From NCBI RefSeq assembly GCF_001949145.1, contig NW_019091513.1:459800-523799 (forward strand): a stretch of DNA of 64,000 nucleotides, written 5' to 3'. A model generated the notes under the pieces. It was not told the origin of the DNA. It ran no database searches and worked only from the letters and a program-made list of their open reading frames with translations. Below, piece after piece: positions 44,841 through 57,322 of this stretch. The stretch comes from Acanthaster planci (Eukaryota; Echinodermata; Asteroidea; Valvatida; Acanthasteridae). A program made the position numbers and the translations under genes. How positions within the stretch are numbered: the first letter of the stretch is position 1; each line of letters opens with the position of its first letter.

Positions 44841-45345
44841 AGAGAGTTGATTCCAGTGTGCCATCTATATCCTGCAACAAATTTATCTCGTAATAAATCA
44901 CATATCCTGACAGCTCATTGCTATAGGGAGTGAGTTTTCCCTGCGCTGTAATATTAACCCAACGTTTTGATGTTATTGAACAGAGCTTAATTTCGCATCA
45001 TTCTTCGTATCGTGAAGGTATACAGATTTTGCGGCCACTTCTCACAAAAATGGACGGATATCAAAACGTTTCGTAGTTTCATTGATTTCACGCATCATTG
45101 TCAGGTTGGAGAAGGCGCATCGTGCCTGCCTGCAACGTGCAGATTGTCTCTATTTACCACTGCAAACGTAAGCGCCTCCTCGAATGAAGTCTACACGTAA
45201 CGAAGAACGCAGAGACAATCAACTCCAAACTGAAACTCAAACATATTGTCTGTCACACACGAAAAGCCCTATCACTGTTTATCCTCAAAGTCCAAAAGAT
45301 TTACCGGTTGAATTTCTATGAACAGTTGATGCTTTCATATTATAG

Positions 45346-45596
45346 CCTTTGCATTTCTTACCCTGAAGAGCGCCGATGAAGTGGCCTATCTCCTTCAGCC
45401 ATTGCAAGAGTGTATGGACAGAGCTTATAATCAAATCCCGTCCTACCAAGCTTCTAACATCAGCAAAACTGATGGGCTACAACCGCACAGCCAGACAAGT
45501 ATTGATTTTTTTTCTGTTAATAATTCGACTCACTGCATACCTGCAAAGAGCGCAGTAGCATTACACCAAGAAGAAAATGAAGTCGCCCAGAATTAA
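45346..45596 (+). CDS. Unrecognised possible terminal exon
   Basis: After a possible acceptor (TTCATATTATAG) the frame AFLTLKSADEVAYLLQPLQE continues with CMDRAYNQIPSYQASNIS to a TAA at 45594-45596. It has balanced composition (KSADE, QEENEVAQN) and about 80 codons without a stop. I recognise no family. The polypyrimidine tract is weak and no partner exon is identified, so it may be chance. Confidence 0.18.
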
Positions 45597-48500
45597 TGAT
45601 ATGCTATTAGCAAAACAATTATCAGAATATCAGTTAAGGACCGAAGGACAGCGACATGAACTATAAATGGATGTTATTAAGACCTGCAGCAAAGGGGGTT
45701 CATGTAGGCTGGTAGAAATTAAATTCTGAAATGACGCAAGTACAATTTGCGTCGTATTTCACGCGTGCTTCAAAATATTATAAAAAGACGCGCTCACCAT
45801 GAAGGAAGCGAATGTGCAGGCAGTTGTACATTTCGATGGAACTTGATGGAGCAATTCTGTTGTCACGAATCCATCAGGTAGTAATCTTCATACGTCCAGT
45901 CTTCAACTTAAAAGTGACCCTCATCGGTACATTAATTAAGGTGATCAAATCCCGAACGCTGCTGCATCACACTTAGATTGCAAGGAAAATTATCCAGTTT
46001 TATAAAATGTACACGTACGTGTATAGCGTGGTAGCCCATAGAAACTCAGATATCCTGTGCACTCATTAAGCGGAGAAATAACGTTTTTCAATTGGCATTT
46101 GAGGACCAGAGTTAGGGTTTGGAGCTTTATATTTCTTTCAAACAGTTAACTGTAAATTGGCCTCTTTTTTCGAATGTACGTAAGCCTATAAATGACCCAT
46201 GTAGCGTCTGCTGTAGGACCAGGCGAATAAAATAGGCTCCAGCAAGTGAAGTTGGCCCTCAACCACTTAATGCCAGATGACGTTGTAAACTCACATAATT
46301 GCCCTTATTTGTTCCACGGAGGACATGTACACGTGCATTTTTTTCATTTTAGCGGTTGACGTATTGATGCGTCATGCTTGCAAGATTGAAAATATGCTGA
46401 AAAAGCCCGCCCCTATCAGTTTTGTAGGGAAGAAAATCGGTTGTTTAGTGGCTACAGTAGGGTCTCAGAAATGGCGCTGTCCCCTTGCTTAAACTCCAAC
46501 TGCACATGTGTATAGTACATGTATACGCTTTTGCCACAAGTCGCTTTGGCTAAATAAACACTCATTTGAATTTCTCATCTTTGTCCTTTCTCGTTTTATT
46601 TCAGAAATATCTGAAATTCTGCCAATTTCGAATGTACCAACAACCCGCTAATTTGCTGCGCAGACACCAAGGCCCAACCAATAAGGTTGTCATGAATCAT
46701 TTATGGTTGTTTTAACCTATCGTACGTTACTGGGATCGATCGTTTCGATTCCTTTGATGTACTAGAAAGCCTCAAACAAAACATTAAAAGCAAAACTAAA
46801 GCAATAAAACAACAATGCATCGGAGTTAGGCTGCAGCTTGCAGTGATCAGGTACTGCCCAATGCCTTGGCAGTTTGAACGACGCAGAACTTCACTTGAAA
46901 AAGAAAGCAGAATAAAACCGAAGATTCACAAGAACTTAACGTCTTTGGAGTGGAATGCCATTATATAAGAGTTCAGATATTCCATTTATAGCGACATCTT
47001 TCTCAAATGAATGGCGAGTAAGCTATCCAAAAATAGCGGGAAAAAGTACAACCGAAGTTTGACGTAACGTGATATCGCCGAATTTCCTCGGAAACCCTCA
47101 TTACCTTGATATTTGATCGTGTAAAGACGGATAGATAAAACCAGGAATTGCTCCGCATTCTGCGTCTTAAAAATGGTCAAGTCGGCACAAAGAGAAGTAG
47201 GCCGACAACAATGCCCTTTCTTGGGAAAAAATGTTTTGAAATAATTTCCAGGCCGATTCACACACGGTATAGAAGCATTACAACCAATCAAACCAGTTAC
47301 TTTCATTTTTGTGGGCCTCGTACATCAACTTTCTGCAAGAGGTTCCCGGATACATTTTTCATTTGTACTTTGAAAAAAAATCTTAAACTGATACATTAAT
47401 GAAGATCGCTGATTTGAAATGCTATTCTCACAACCTTGGAAATATATGGAGTAGGGATAAAAATGCTCGTAGGTTTTACTGCAAACGCCACATAGGTAGG
47501 GTTATGCACAAACTTAGTGGTGTATCAAAGTCAAACAAGCACCTAATAATATGAAAGATTTATTCATCCTAGACCGATATGCATTTTAAAACAAGATATC
47601 CGTGAATAACCGACCCTTAAGACCCCTGAGATTCGGCATACAGGTATTACGGTAGGCTCTCGCTCGACCGACCTCCGGTAACTCTATCCCCCGTCCTGTT
47701 TTAGGTCCTGTTTTTGACTAAAAAGAAAAAAATGAAATAAACTTTTATATTTCTTGGAAATCGAAATAAAAAATTGAGGCGTCGGTTGAATTGACCGTAC
47801 TCTCTAAGTGTTCGTTCAACGCCAACAGCATGTAGTATGACTTGTTGCATAATGTATACATGTGCACGGCGTCGTCGTGTTTGTTAATAATACAGAACGT
47901 CAGAACCGATAACCAAATGAAACCCGTGCAATATACCATCTAACCTTCAAAGAAAATAGGAAATTTAAACACACACCCTATGACTGATTCAAAGATGAAA
48001 ATCAGTCCTCTGGGAAAGAATTACCCTTTTATGGAGGTTTAGTAATTCCTTCATTTCACTTTTTACTCCAAGTCTAACGACACAATGGCTTGTTCGAGAT
48101 TGCATGCATTCACGATTGCCAAGACAGATGTAATATTTGTGACTGGAACATAAAAGCGAAGAAGTATTTATACTTCTATAAACACTTCTAGGTTTTTGTC
48201 TTTTTTCAAGATACAATATAAGGCTCAACGGGTTAGGTCTAGGGTGAATAATAGAAGGCACAAAGAGGTTTTTTTTTCGATCCAAGGTTGCGTTTCAATA
48301 TCGCAACACTATACACAGGTTTGAGCCACCCTTTCCATTTCTCTACTCCACAGTTCCGCTATCTAAAAAAAGGATCAGTGTACAATTTATGAGCCCCCTC
48401 TATGGATTATAAGTCACAATTATTCCAACAACCAGCTCTTCCACTTTTTTATTTTGATGGAAACGGTTTCTGCTGGCCTCACTGCGAGTTTTGCACGTGT

Positions 48501-51224
48501 ATGCCACAACAGTTTCGCCGTAAGACGCTCTGAATTATTGATGTCATGACACTGTATTACCAGCGCCGCTTGGGCGTCCTCTCTAATGGAAGCAGTCTAC
48601 CCTCAGCGGTTGCAAATAATTGAGGTTACTATGGCAACAAGTGGATGTTCTAAGAAATCCAATTCGAATATACTGTGCACAGAAAAATCATTCGCGCAGT
48701 GGGAGCCTCGAGAGGCATGTAGGTGCGCATGGTGCATGCGCGGGCTGCTCGGTTTACGGATTTTTGTTCTTTGCATTGATATGTTGCCCGTACATCTGTG
48801 GCGTGTGACTGCCGTAGATCTTGCAGGGGGACACTTCGGGCCCATATTTTCTAAACGAGAGCATTTCTGGGTTTTGGTCACATTTCAAACATCTTTTCCT
48901 TTTCCAATTTCTGAGCGGGATGGGCGGGGGGTAGGGGGAGAAGGGTACAGGTCTCGAGCAAGGGGTGCTCCGCCCTTTCCCTCTCTTAGTTACTGACTTA
49001 CCTGCTTGTACCGGAGAAATCTGGTTAACAGAGAAGGAATTTATGTTTTTGGAAGGGAATGTGGAGGTTGAAATGCCAATAATCTACCAATACATTAATA
49101 TTTTCGTAATAATGAAAAGTTAACAGGCCTGAAGTTGTTTTTTCCTAAAGCGCTAACATATCTAGATTCTTTCGATTTCATTTTCATGCAGTCTGTCAAC
49201 TAACGCAGTGAGAAGGTTTATTCATTTCTAACTTGCTGGGATCAATTTTACCAAAACATTTAAAAGGATGCTTCCAACCAGATGTTATAGGTTGAAATCA
49301 TAGAAATGAAGGCCAGGATTACTTTGTCTTGACACGTCTTCTAATGATCCTTCGTCCTTTTAAGACACCCCAAAAACAAACCACGACATGTACGTTACAG
49401 ACCTTGATAGTAGGGGACGTGTCGCAGGATACAGGTCAGTCTAGCACTTTCAAAAACTGCGCAAAATGGATCAATAGTTTCACCATCGACAACAAAGGAA
49501 TGCACTCATGACTTCCTATACCTTGGTAAGTAATTGTCTTCCGAATTGGTCAGTGTTTTTATACTGCATGGAGTAAACCTACACTTAGATAATTTCCTAA
49601 CAACCATCCACTAGCATGAGGGTTTTCAGCACTTTTAGATCTTTTTCAGTTCTATCCGGTTTGTGAGTGATGACAAGACACGATTTGCGCGTTCACCTCC
49701 GGTTCCACGGTTCCATGTAAACGGCTATCAATGCACGGAACTCTATGTGCAGTGCATGTGAAATGAGCGTGGTTTAAACTGAAGTGATATCACACTTACG
49801 AACTGGATTGGAATTGTTAATAGTGGCATGCTTGGAATGTGTGTTATTTCGTCCCAACAAATGGCTTAGCAGCACCACTTCAGAGAAATGTTATTCGATG
49901 TCCTCAAAAATGGGATTGGAATTTCACCGGATTTATGTGGACAACATTGTTTCACATGTTTGCAAATATTCCATTCAACATGTCGCCAGGTAAATTTCCG
50001 AAGCACTCCAAAGCCTTAAACAAATCAATAAGGAAAGATTTATGGAACAACTCTGGCTTGATTATTATTCTGTGTTTGCCTACGGAAAAGAAATCTGTAG
50101 TTGGATGAAGGGAGATGGCGGAGGACAATTATATCTGTACGAATCACAGATATGGGTCGCTTCCATTAGATCGATGTCAATATGGGGTAGATGTTACCGC
50201 GGCGAAATGATGATCAGCCTAATGGAATCTATCCGTGTCGTGTGTTAGTGCAAGCAGTACTGTGGCGATCAGATAAAACGTGCCAAGTCTTCTTATCATG
50301 CATTTTTGCTTTTAAGCTTACCTTTTGGCGTATTAAAGTGACGAGATACGCTCAGCAAGTTAATAAAAAGTGTACATACGTCTTCCTGATGCACCCGTAA
50401 ACGCGAATGAAAAGATCGGACTAGTACCTGCTTTTTAAATTGGCGATGAAAAAAATACGGGTAAGCTGATATCTTGTACCGAATAGACGCTATAATGGTC
50501 ATATTTAACTCTGAAATGAGAACCGGTTGAAGCAAAATCCCCTGGTAACTTTATTTCGCTGCTTAGTCAGTTAGTTTCATCGCTTCATATTTTTTTCTGG
50601 TGGCAACTCGTAGACTTGAAATGACTAGTATTGTTAGAGGGAGAGGATATACATTTGCTCCTTTGAGGTTAAGCCCAGTTTTGCGAACCTTGTCTTCTAT
50701 CTGTAAACACGCTATTCAGTCACTGCTTACATACAAAGTACAGTCATTTGCAAAACTTAAGGACCACCCATAGAAAATGCGTTAACCTGAAAGAAAACCA
50801 AACCTATCCACGAAATGCATGTTACATGCCGAAGGGATACTATAATTGAAAAATATATTGTATAATGCCACACAGAAAGGGTGTATTAATCGTGATGCCA
50901 CATCTCGTTGGCAAGGTAAATGTACTCATTCAAACAACGAAATCTATTTGGAATTTATCCATAGGACTAGTTAATATGTTGTCCAAAATGCGTGACATGT
51001 GTGACTGTTCTTTTAAAGATGATGATGTATTTATTTCAGATAATTTTGACATTTTGTGTTCAAACACGTGAGCAAAACAGGTAAACAGATAACAAGAACA
51101 AGCCATGGATGGACAGAAGTAGATGCGCATCTGTTGATGGTTATTGTGACTAATTTAGCTGCTTTTCACAGAAATGGCAGCCTTGAGCTGTATTCTCCCT
51201 AGGGAGCTGAGATGGTATTTGGAA

Positions 51225-51345
51225 TGTTTCATGGGCCCGGTGAGCAGGGGTAGTAATATAATGTATTGCGCCTTGATCGGTTTTCTGGATAAGTGCACTA
51301 TATAAATATTTATTAATATAATAATAATAATTATTATTATTGTGT
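51225..51345 (+). mobile_element. Non-LTR 3' tail fragment
   Basis: TATTGCGCCTTGATCGG..GTGCACTATATAAATATT followed by an AATAATAATAATTATTATTATT microsatellite. This matches the layout of CR1/L2-type 3' ends (GCGC..GCRCTATATAAAT plus ATT repeats). Only the tail is present, as is usual for 5'-truncated copies. Confidence 0.6.
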
Positions 51346-51862
51346 GCAGGTGGGATACAGAATGAATTGAAACTAACAACATTCGGAAGAACCGAAGACG
51401 AAATTTGACTTGCTTGTCACGGTGTTGAAAGCTTAGATTTGGAATTGTTACTAGCGTCCTCATCCATTTCATGTATCAATGTCAAGATTTGGCATAAAAA
51501 CACGATGGTCTGTGTTAAGCCATCATGTTGAAACTCGGCACCCATTGTCTTAATCCTAACATCCAACTAATCTTAATGGGTACATTGTTTAAACCAGGGG
51601 TTACCGTACCTTGTTGCTATGTGCACTGGCATTCTCGGTGAAAAAGGCATCTTGTCGGCTAGACAAATGTCCTCGGTCGGTGGCCCTGGTCAGGTATCAT
51701 CAATATTCCTGGCGATTCGCAATACTCCCTGGCGTTTAATTTTCATTGAAATGATAGTACCATAATGTCGATCAACGATTCCCAACAAAGACCGAAGTAT
51801 TGAACTACATACACAACGCAACTTCATAGACTCATACACATTGCGCTCCTGATTAAATATCC

Positions 51863-51882
51863 AACACGCTCGCTCGCTCGCT
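51863..51882. repeat. Short (GCTC)n microsatellite
   Basis: Four tandem GCTC units (CGCTCGCTCGCTCGCTC) in otherwise plain sequence. Confidence 0.8.
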
Positions 51883-54800
51883 CCACCAGTAAAACGTTTC
51901 GTCAGAATTGAACACCCACTGAGCGCAGACTGCAGCCGTCATGCATTCGTGAGCAAGTCAGTGTACCCAAGTCCGTTGTTTTCATACAAGAATTTAAAAA
52001 GCCACGACGCACGTTTAATCAGCCTGGCCTTCATCTGACGGTCAGTCGTGCACGTTAGTAGTTTTGGACATTCACTCACAACCGAAAGTATGTTATTCAA
52101 TCCCCGTTCCGCGGATGTTGTCTCTTCTGAAGGTAACTTCCTGGAGAAACGGTGTCACAATCATCAACCAATGAAGACGTTGATAAATGTCAACGGTTGC
52201 CTAGAAACAGACGCTGGGATGTTCAATCATTCCTATTTGTTATCAAAATCTTCGACTTAGTTGCCCATTACAAAGAAAAAGGCGAAAATGTTACTTCATT
52301 GCATCCAATTAAAATAATGCCAGATGAGGCTTCACGATCGGGAACTGTAAACTGATGGGCTTGGCTGTGAGAAATTACAAGAAGCGCTGTGTTCAATGGC
52401 ATATACAATGCACAATGACAGTCTTTAGAGATTAATGATACAACCAACCTCCGTATCCCTTGACAGGTATTTCATCATTTACACAGGCTACTCTTAGGAT
52501 GAATTTGGTGCAACGACCCAATCAGCTCTTACCACGTGTGCTCTATGCTAAGTCGAGATGCTTTTTGTAAGCTTTTAAGTGCTAAATGATGGCCAACTAC
52601 AGTGGTTAAGACAAAGCAAACATGAAGCAATGGACCATAATTAGTCTGGAATAAATTGATGTCTAGTTTCATTAAGCCAAACTACGTAACAGTTAGGTAT
52701 TGCTACAAGAGTGTTAATATTAAGCGTAATACACACTGTAGCTTTACCAACATGCACCACTATCAGTGATATATAATAATGCTGCTAGTATTGTGGTTGT
52801 ATTTAAATACAATGTAGTGATAGCAACAATTTAAAATCCCACGAATATATCTTTTTTTCTGGTTACAGATACTATTCACAGTTGATTTATATATTTAAAC
52901 AATGTACATTTGCTTGTACTTGCGTATAATGATTGATAGACAGTTACCCTTAATTAATAATTGCCATTCAACAAAGCACATTTTAAGCCGGCGCCTCGAC
53001 TTTTTCATAGAACAAAGAAGAAACTATATATTACAATCTGACTCTTCACACTTAATGGTGCTTTACATGACAAACATTAACATCCAAGACGAAATGAGAC
53101 ATAGGGGACATAGGAAAAAGAAAATTCATGGGGAAGCCAACTTCACCAGGGTACGAGAAAAAGTGCTGGTTGGTAACCTGATAAACCAATATGCTCATGA
53201 TGAGGCAACTCTGCCAGTCTCATATTTAATTAACTTCGGTACCCTCCCCGCCCGTGGAAGCAGCCGACTCGATATTTTCAAAAGGAATGCCATTTGCGTG
53301 CACTGAAACAAGTTAGCTCGAATACGTTCATTGCGTTTGATTGAACCGGCATACGGCCCCAGTTGACTTGGGCCGACCTTTGGCGCCCGTAGATCTGCTT
53401 CGGGAGAGAACAAGAGAGTGCTTGTTTTCACAAGGCAACGTCGGTCCTTTTGCACAGACATAACACGAAAAAGACCGATAGTCTTGCGCGTATAACTGTG
53501 ATTTTGAAAAGTATGAGCAAACAAAAGGGGTGCAATTCCACCAAATGGTTGTATTTCTGCGCGCGAGCTCATTAATATTTTGTTATCCCACGGGATTTTC
53601 CCAATAAGACAGGCCATAATCAGGAGGCATCATAGGAATATTTCTATAAATACCGAATTAAGGACTGACCGCTTCCACTTCAGGGTATTTATTTCACTAA
53701 AAGCCCCAAATTGCGGGCCTCTTTTGGATAGAGGCGGGCGACAACTTTCAGAAAGGAGCGCTTATTTTTGGGGTATCTTTGTTGAAAGACGAAGTAAAAA
53801 AAAAAAAACCCTTTCGTGGCTAACCCCCATGAAATCGAAACAAATGAAAAGTGGTCTTCTCGCAATAATCTTGAATATCCTGTGAAAAAACAGAGGCCAA
53901 CCTCTTCACGAGAGTCCCAGGTGGCGCTATTTCGGTCCGATTTTGCACTGTTTTCTAGGGGCGCGTATTTGGTGTAGTGCAACCATAGGGAAAATGATGG
54001 ATAGCAGAGCGTACCGCTATCTCTTCTTTTCAAATGTCGCAACGGCAGTGTCTTGAGTCTACATGGGCCAGTTTCAGTAAATAGAAGATTTTTTTCATAA
54101 TCGAAAAATGGCTTCATAGAATTTTATGGCCAGAATTCTTCACCTGTTCGTAAATTCCCTATACCAGGCGGTGAATTTGCCCGTAGTTTTGATTTTAGTC
54201 GAGCGCCGCACAGATCAGGAAATGTCCATGTAGTTTTGAATGCGGTCTGGCGGTCTATGCGTTTACAATGTATTATGTCTGTGGTACTTCGGTGGGAAAT
54301 TACCACCTGCGCGCAAAGGCTTAATGCATGTTCAGCGAGGGACCCTATGACCACGTGTGTCCTGGGCGCGTGCAACGGCCCAGTTGAGAAGCTTCCAACC
54401 ACCCTGTCTATTCTTTGCCTATGAAGTTGTACTTCAAATCGGGAGGATAGCTGTTCTCGAATGACCTCTAATGCGCTTCATATTGGGCGTACTGAAATGA
54501 CGCACGGGTAAATGTGTGGGAAAAACTCCTTACACGTGTATTCCTCACAATTTTGCTGTTACCTTCAGTCCTGGGATCTATAGAGGGATCCCAATACGAC
54601 GCTTTTAGCGTCGATCTGCGCACTTCTGCGTTTGAAAACGAGGCTGTATGTGTCAGTTTCAATTCTTAATACGGTCAGACGATTGAAAGTAAGGAGCCAA
54701 GACACAAAATGCATAAATTATGTTAAATTCAGACTTTTCAGGCTGCAAATTTTTGTGGAAGATTCTTTCAGGATGACTAGACACGTAAAATCAAAAGAAA

Positions 54801-56104
54801 AAATAACGGCAATTTACCGCGAACTAACGTACCTGCGTTGGTCGTGTATCTNGAACCGGATACTGCATGTACTGTGTGGACTCCGCGGGTGCGCGCGATG
54901 AAGTTCAACACAGAGACCCTCGGTTTTGATGCGGATATGTGCACACGACGCTAATGTGAAATCCCTCTATACGCGTCAGATGGGTTTGTAACGCTAAACT
55001 TTGAAATCGTACTCCGGAGATTTAACATTATAGACGGATACTTGGTCGTCACACTCATTTCGAAATCAACTTTTAAAAACAACTACATGTAATCAATATT
55101 TCACAAATTCAGATCAATAGGCGTCCTTGCATCTCTGTATAACTTTTCAACTGCAGTTGCACTTAAATGCATGGTGTGTCAATGCCACAATCTATGTTTA
55201 GACTGCATAATTTGACAAAAACAAAGGAATACACTATATAACAGTTTCAATTTAGTCCAAGAAAAAACGAGCCCAGCCTTGCCTAAAACGGTTGCTTCTT
55301 TAACCATTAAATTTTAAAAGTTGTTGCTCAATCACATTTCAAGAAAACGTCGAGAATATTCGTCATATACAGTTGAACAGGGGTTGCAGACTGGCGGCAT
55401 TCAGAAATAGAATTCGTTTCGTGACAATCCCTTTCCCCGAGACGTATGCATTCTACTGAATTGCAAAGAGGCTTGACGAAATGGTGCAAACATATAATAA
55501 AAATGTTCGACGAAAGACGAATTCGTTTTTGAATAAGGGTACCTTCCCATGTGTACGTTATTGGGTGCGTTGCCAACACGATGCATTCATGCGTTTCACT
55601 TTCTGGAACACAAAAATTGATCCATTAGGCCCTAACATGACACACGTGTGCGTTGCATTCGGCCGTCAAAATCGACATTTGAAGTTGTCTGACAAGTGAC
55701 GAAATTAAACACTGAAATTACCCTGCATCGGTTTCAATAGACGACATCGAAAATACACATTTGTGAATTGGAAATCGTGTTAAAATAGCCGGGAAAACCT
55801 GGAGAAAAGGGCACACATTCCCCTACGCTTACAACAGATTTGAATATGAATAAAGATGCGTGTCTTGGATCAAAAACTTGATAATTTTTTGTCAATAATA
55901 TTCGGCAATTAATTTGTTATTATATCACTAACATTCAAGGAAACATCCAATGAAAAAGATGGGATTGTTTTTACTGAGATCGGGTTAAATAGGCCCCCTA
56001 CCTCAAAAGCTCACCAAGCAGAAAAGCTAGCTGTGCTTAGAATGACAACGCAATAATTTTAATGGTGTCCTTGTAAATACAGGCAAAACACTGTGCCTCT
56101 TTAA

Positions 56105-56200
56105 CCCTAACAGCCTAGGGTGTATATAAAATCAGAATGGAATTGGAGAATTTAGGACTGTTAGAGGTAAACACGGTTTAATTTTCATTTTTCGGAAAAG
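56105..56200. repeat. Relative of the fold-back element's outer arm
   Basis: CCTAGGGTGTATATAAAATC, then TGGAATTGGAGAATTTAGGA and CTGTTAGAGG, align with the outer arm of the element at 27957-29503 (reverse complement of about 29390-29470). Only about 90 bp is clearly related; no second arm was found nearby. Confidence 0.55.
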
Positions 56201-57053
56201 GTGTTTTGTAAACTTCTTTCAAAAATTAATAATAATTCATGTTTTCGTTATTTAAGGTTTACGTTAATTTTACCGTGAGATTGAAATGTAAAATAACAGT
56301 ACCTTCCCTAATTTGAAAACAGTAACGTTCCACTCCGCTATCGCATTAAACCTTCCCCGGACTATACGAGCCGCGCCGAAATGAGCGAAATTCTACATCG
56401 AGACAACATTTTGAAAAAAAAAGTAAAAAGGAATTCGCTCAAATATTATTACTCGGTACGTGTTCACGTAACTGCCTGCTCTCAGTTCAGTAGTGTAACA
56501 TGTAGTGTAACATGTCATTCCTTTAAAACATGAGATCGGAACTACTTCGGCTCAGGCTTCAGCCGAATACCTGGTATCAGGATCACCTATGTTCCCTTGA
56601 TTTTTGCGCTATAAATAGATTTCACCAATTCTTGCAAGTAATGATGTCATGCTTGTAACTGAAATCTGCCGCCATTAATTTCAAAAAAAATAATTTGGAC
56701 CTATTGCTTTTCACATTGAGTCACAGTAAAAACTAAGTTGAGCGCTTCCATAAATGGGCCCAGAATAGGGAAAAACAGGCGAGGTTTGACCACTAATGGG
56801 GAGGCTGATTGAGGGACCATCATGGTGCCGACACATTAAGCTGTCGAAATACAAAGCCAAGTGGCTAAATTTCATCCGTCATCAGGAGCTCGGAGGCGCT
56901 GTTCAAGACAGACGATTGTAGGTGGCGCTATTCATATTACAGGCTCCTTTTGCTTACCTATTGTCGATCTCCGCGAATTTTCTGACTGGAAAGACCGATT
57001 TCACAACAAAATTAAAATCATGACAGCGATTTCTCTGTGGACGGACGCCATCT

Positions 57054-57322
57054 TTACATCCAGTTTGTCCAGTAGTTAACACCCAACCTCCTGGGATTTC
57101 CTCTACTGTCTGAGTCTGGGTACAATACGGGAACTGAGGTGCTGAAATAATCCTGCAGGCGCCCCATGAGTTTCTTCACGATGTCTTGCCTCTCCTCGGA
57201 CAGGTCACTTTTTTCGTTCGGATCATCTCTAACGTTAAAGAGCCAGATATTTTGCTCGGGTTTCATTGTAGAGTGTGTCATTGCTTTTCCAGATTCTGGT
57301 GGAGGGGTCCAGTGGCCAGCGC
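57054..57322 (-). CDS. ARSB: Sulfatase last exon: C-terminal domain
   Basis: Encodes [60 protein letters not shown] and [14 protein letters not shown], ending NYWTNWM with TAA at 57054-57056. [13 protein letters not shown] and PV.YP are standard. The acceptor is TCCTTGAAAG. Confidence 0.93.

Larger units (their letters stand above)
44841..57053. other. Gene-poor region between the LINE and ARSB
   Basis: Twelve kilobases with no recognisable gene. It holds one candidate short exon (45346-45596), a LINE-like tail (about 51225-51345), a GCTC microsatellite (about 51863-51882), the outer-arm relative of the fold-back element (about 56105-56200), and one undetermined base at 54852. Several 100-140 codon open frames cluster at 52900-54420 on both strands without known motifs. 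Confidence 0.55.

Noticed and set aside
48890-48985. G-rich GGGCGGGGGGTAGGGGG patch as a CpG-island promoter
   Set aside because: Too short, flanked by AT-rich DNA, and no gene begins nearby.
53195-54402. Cluster of 90-142-codon frames on both strands
   Set aside because: The frames overlap one another on opposite strands without homology; most likely a local rise in G+C lowering stop frequency.
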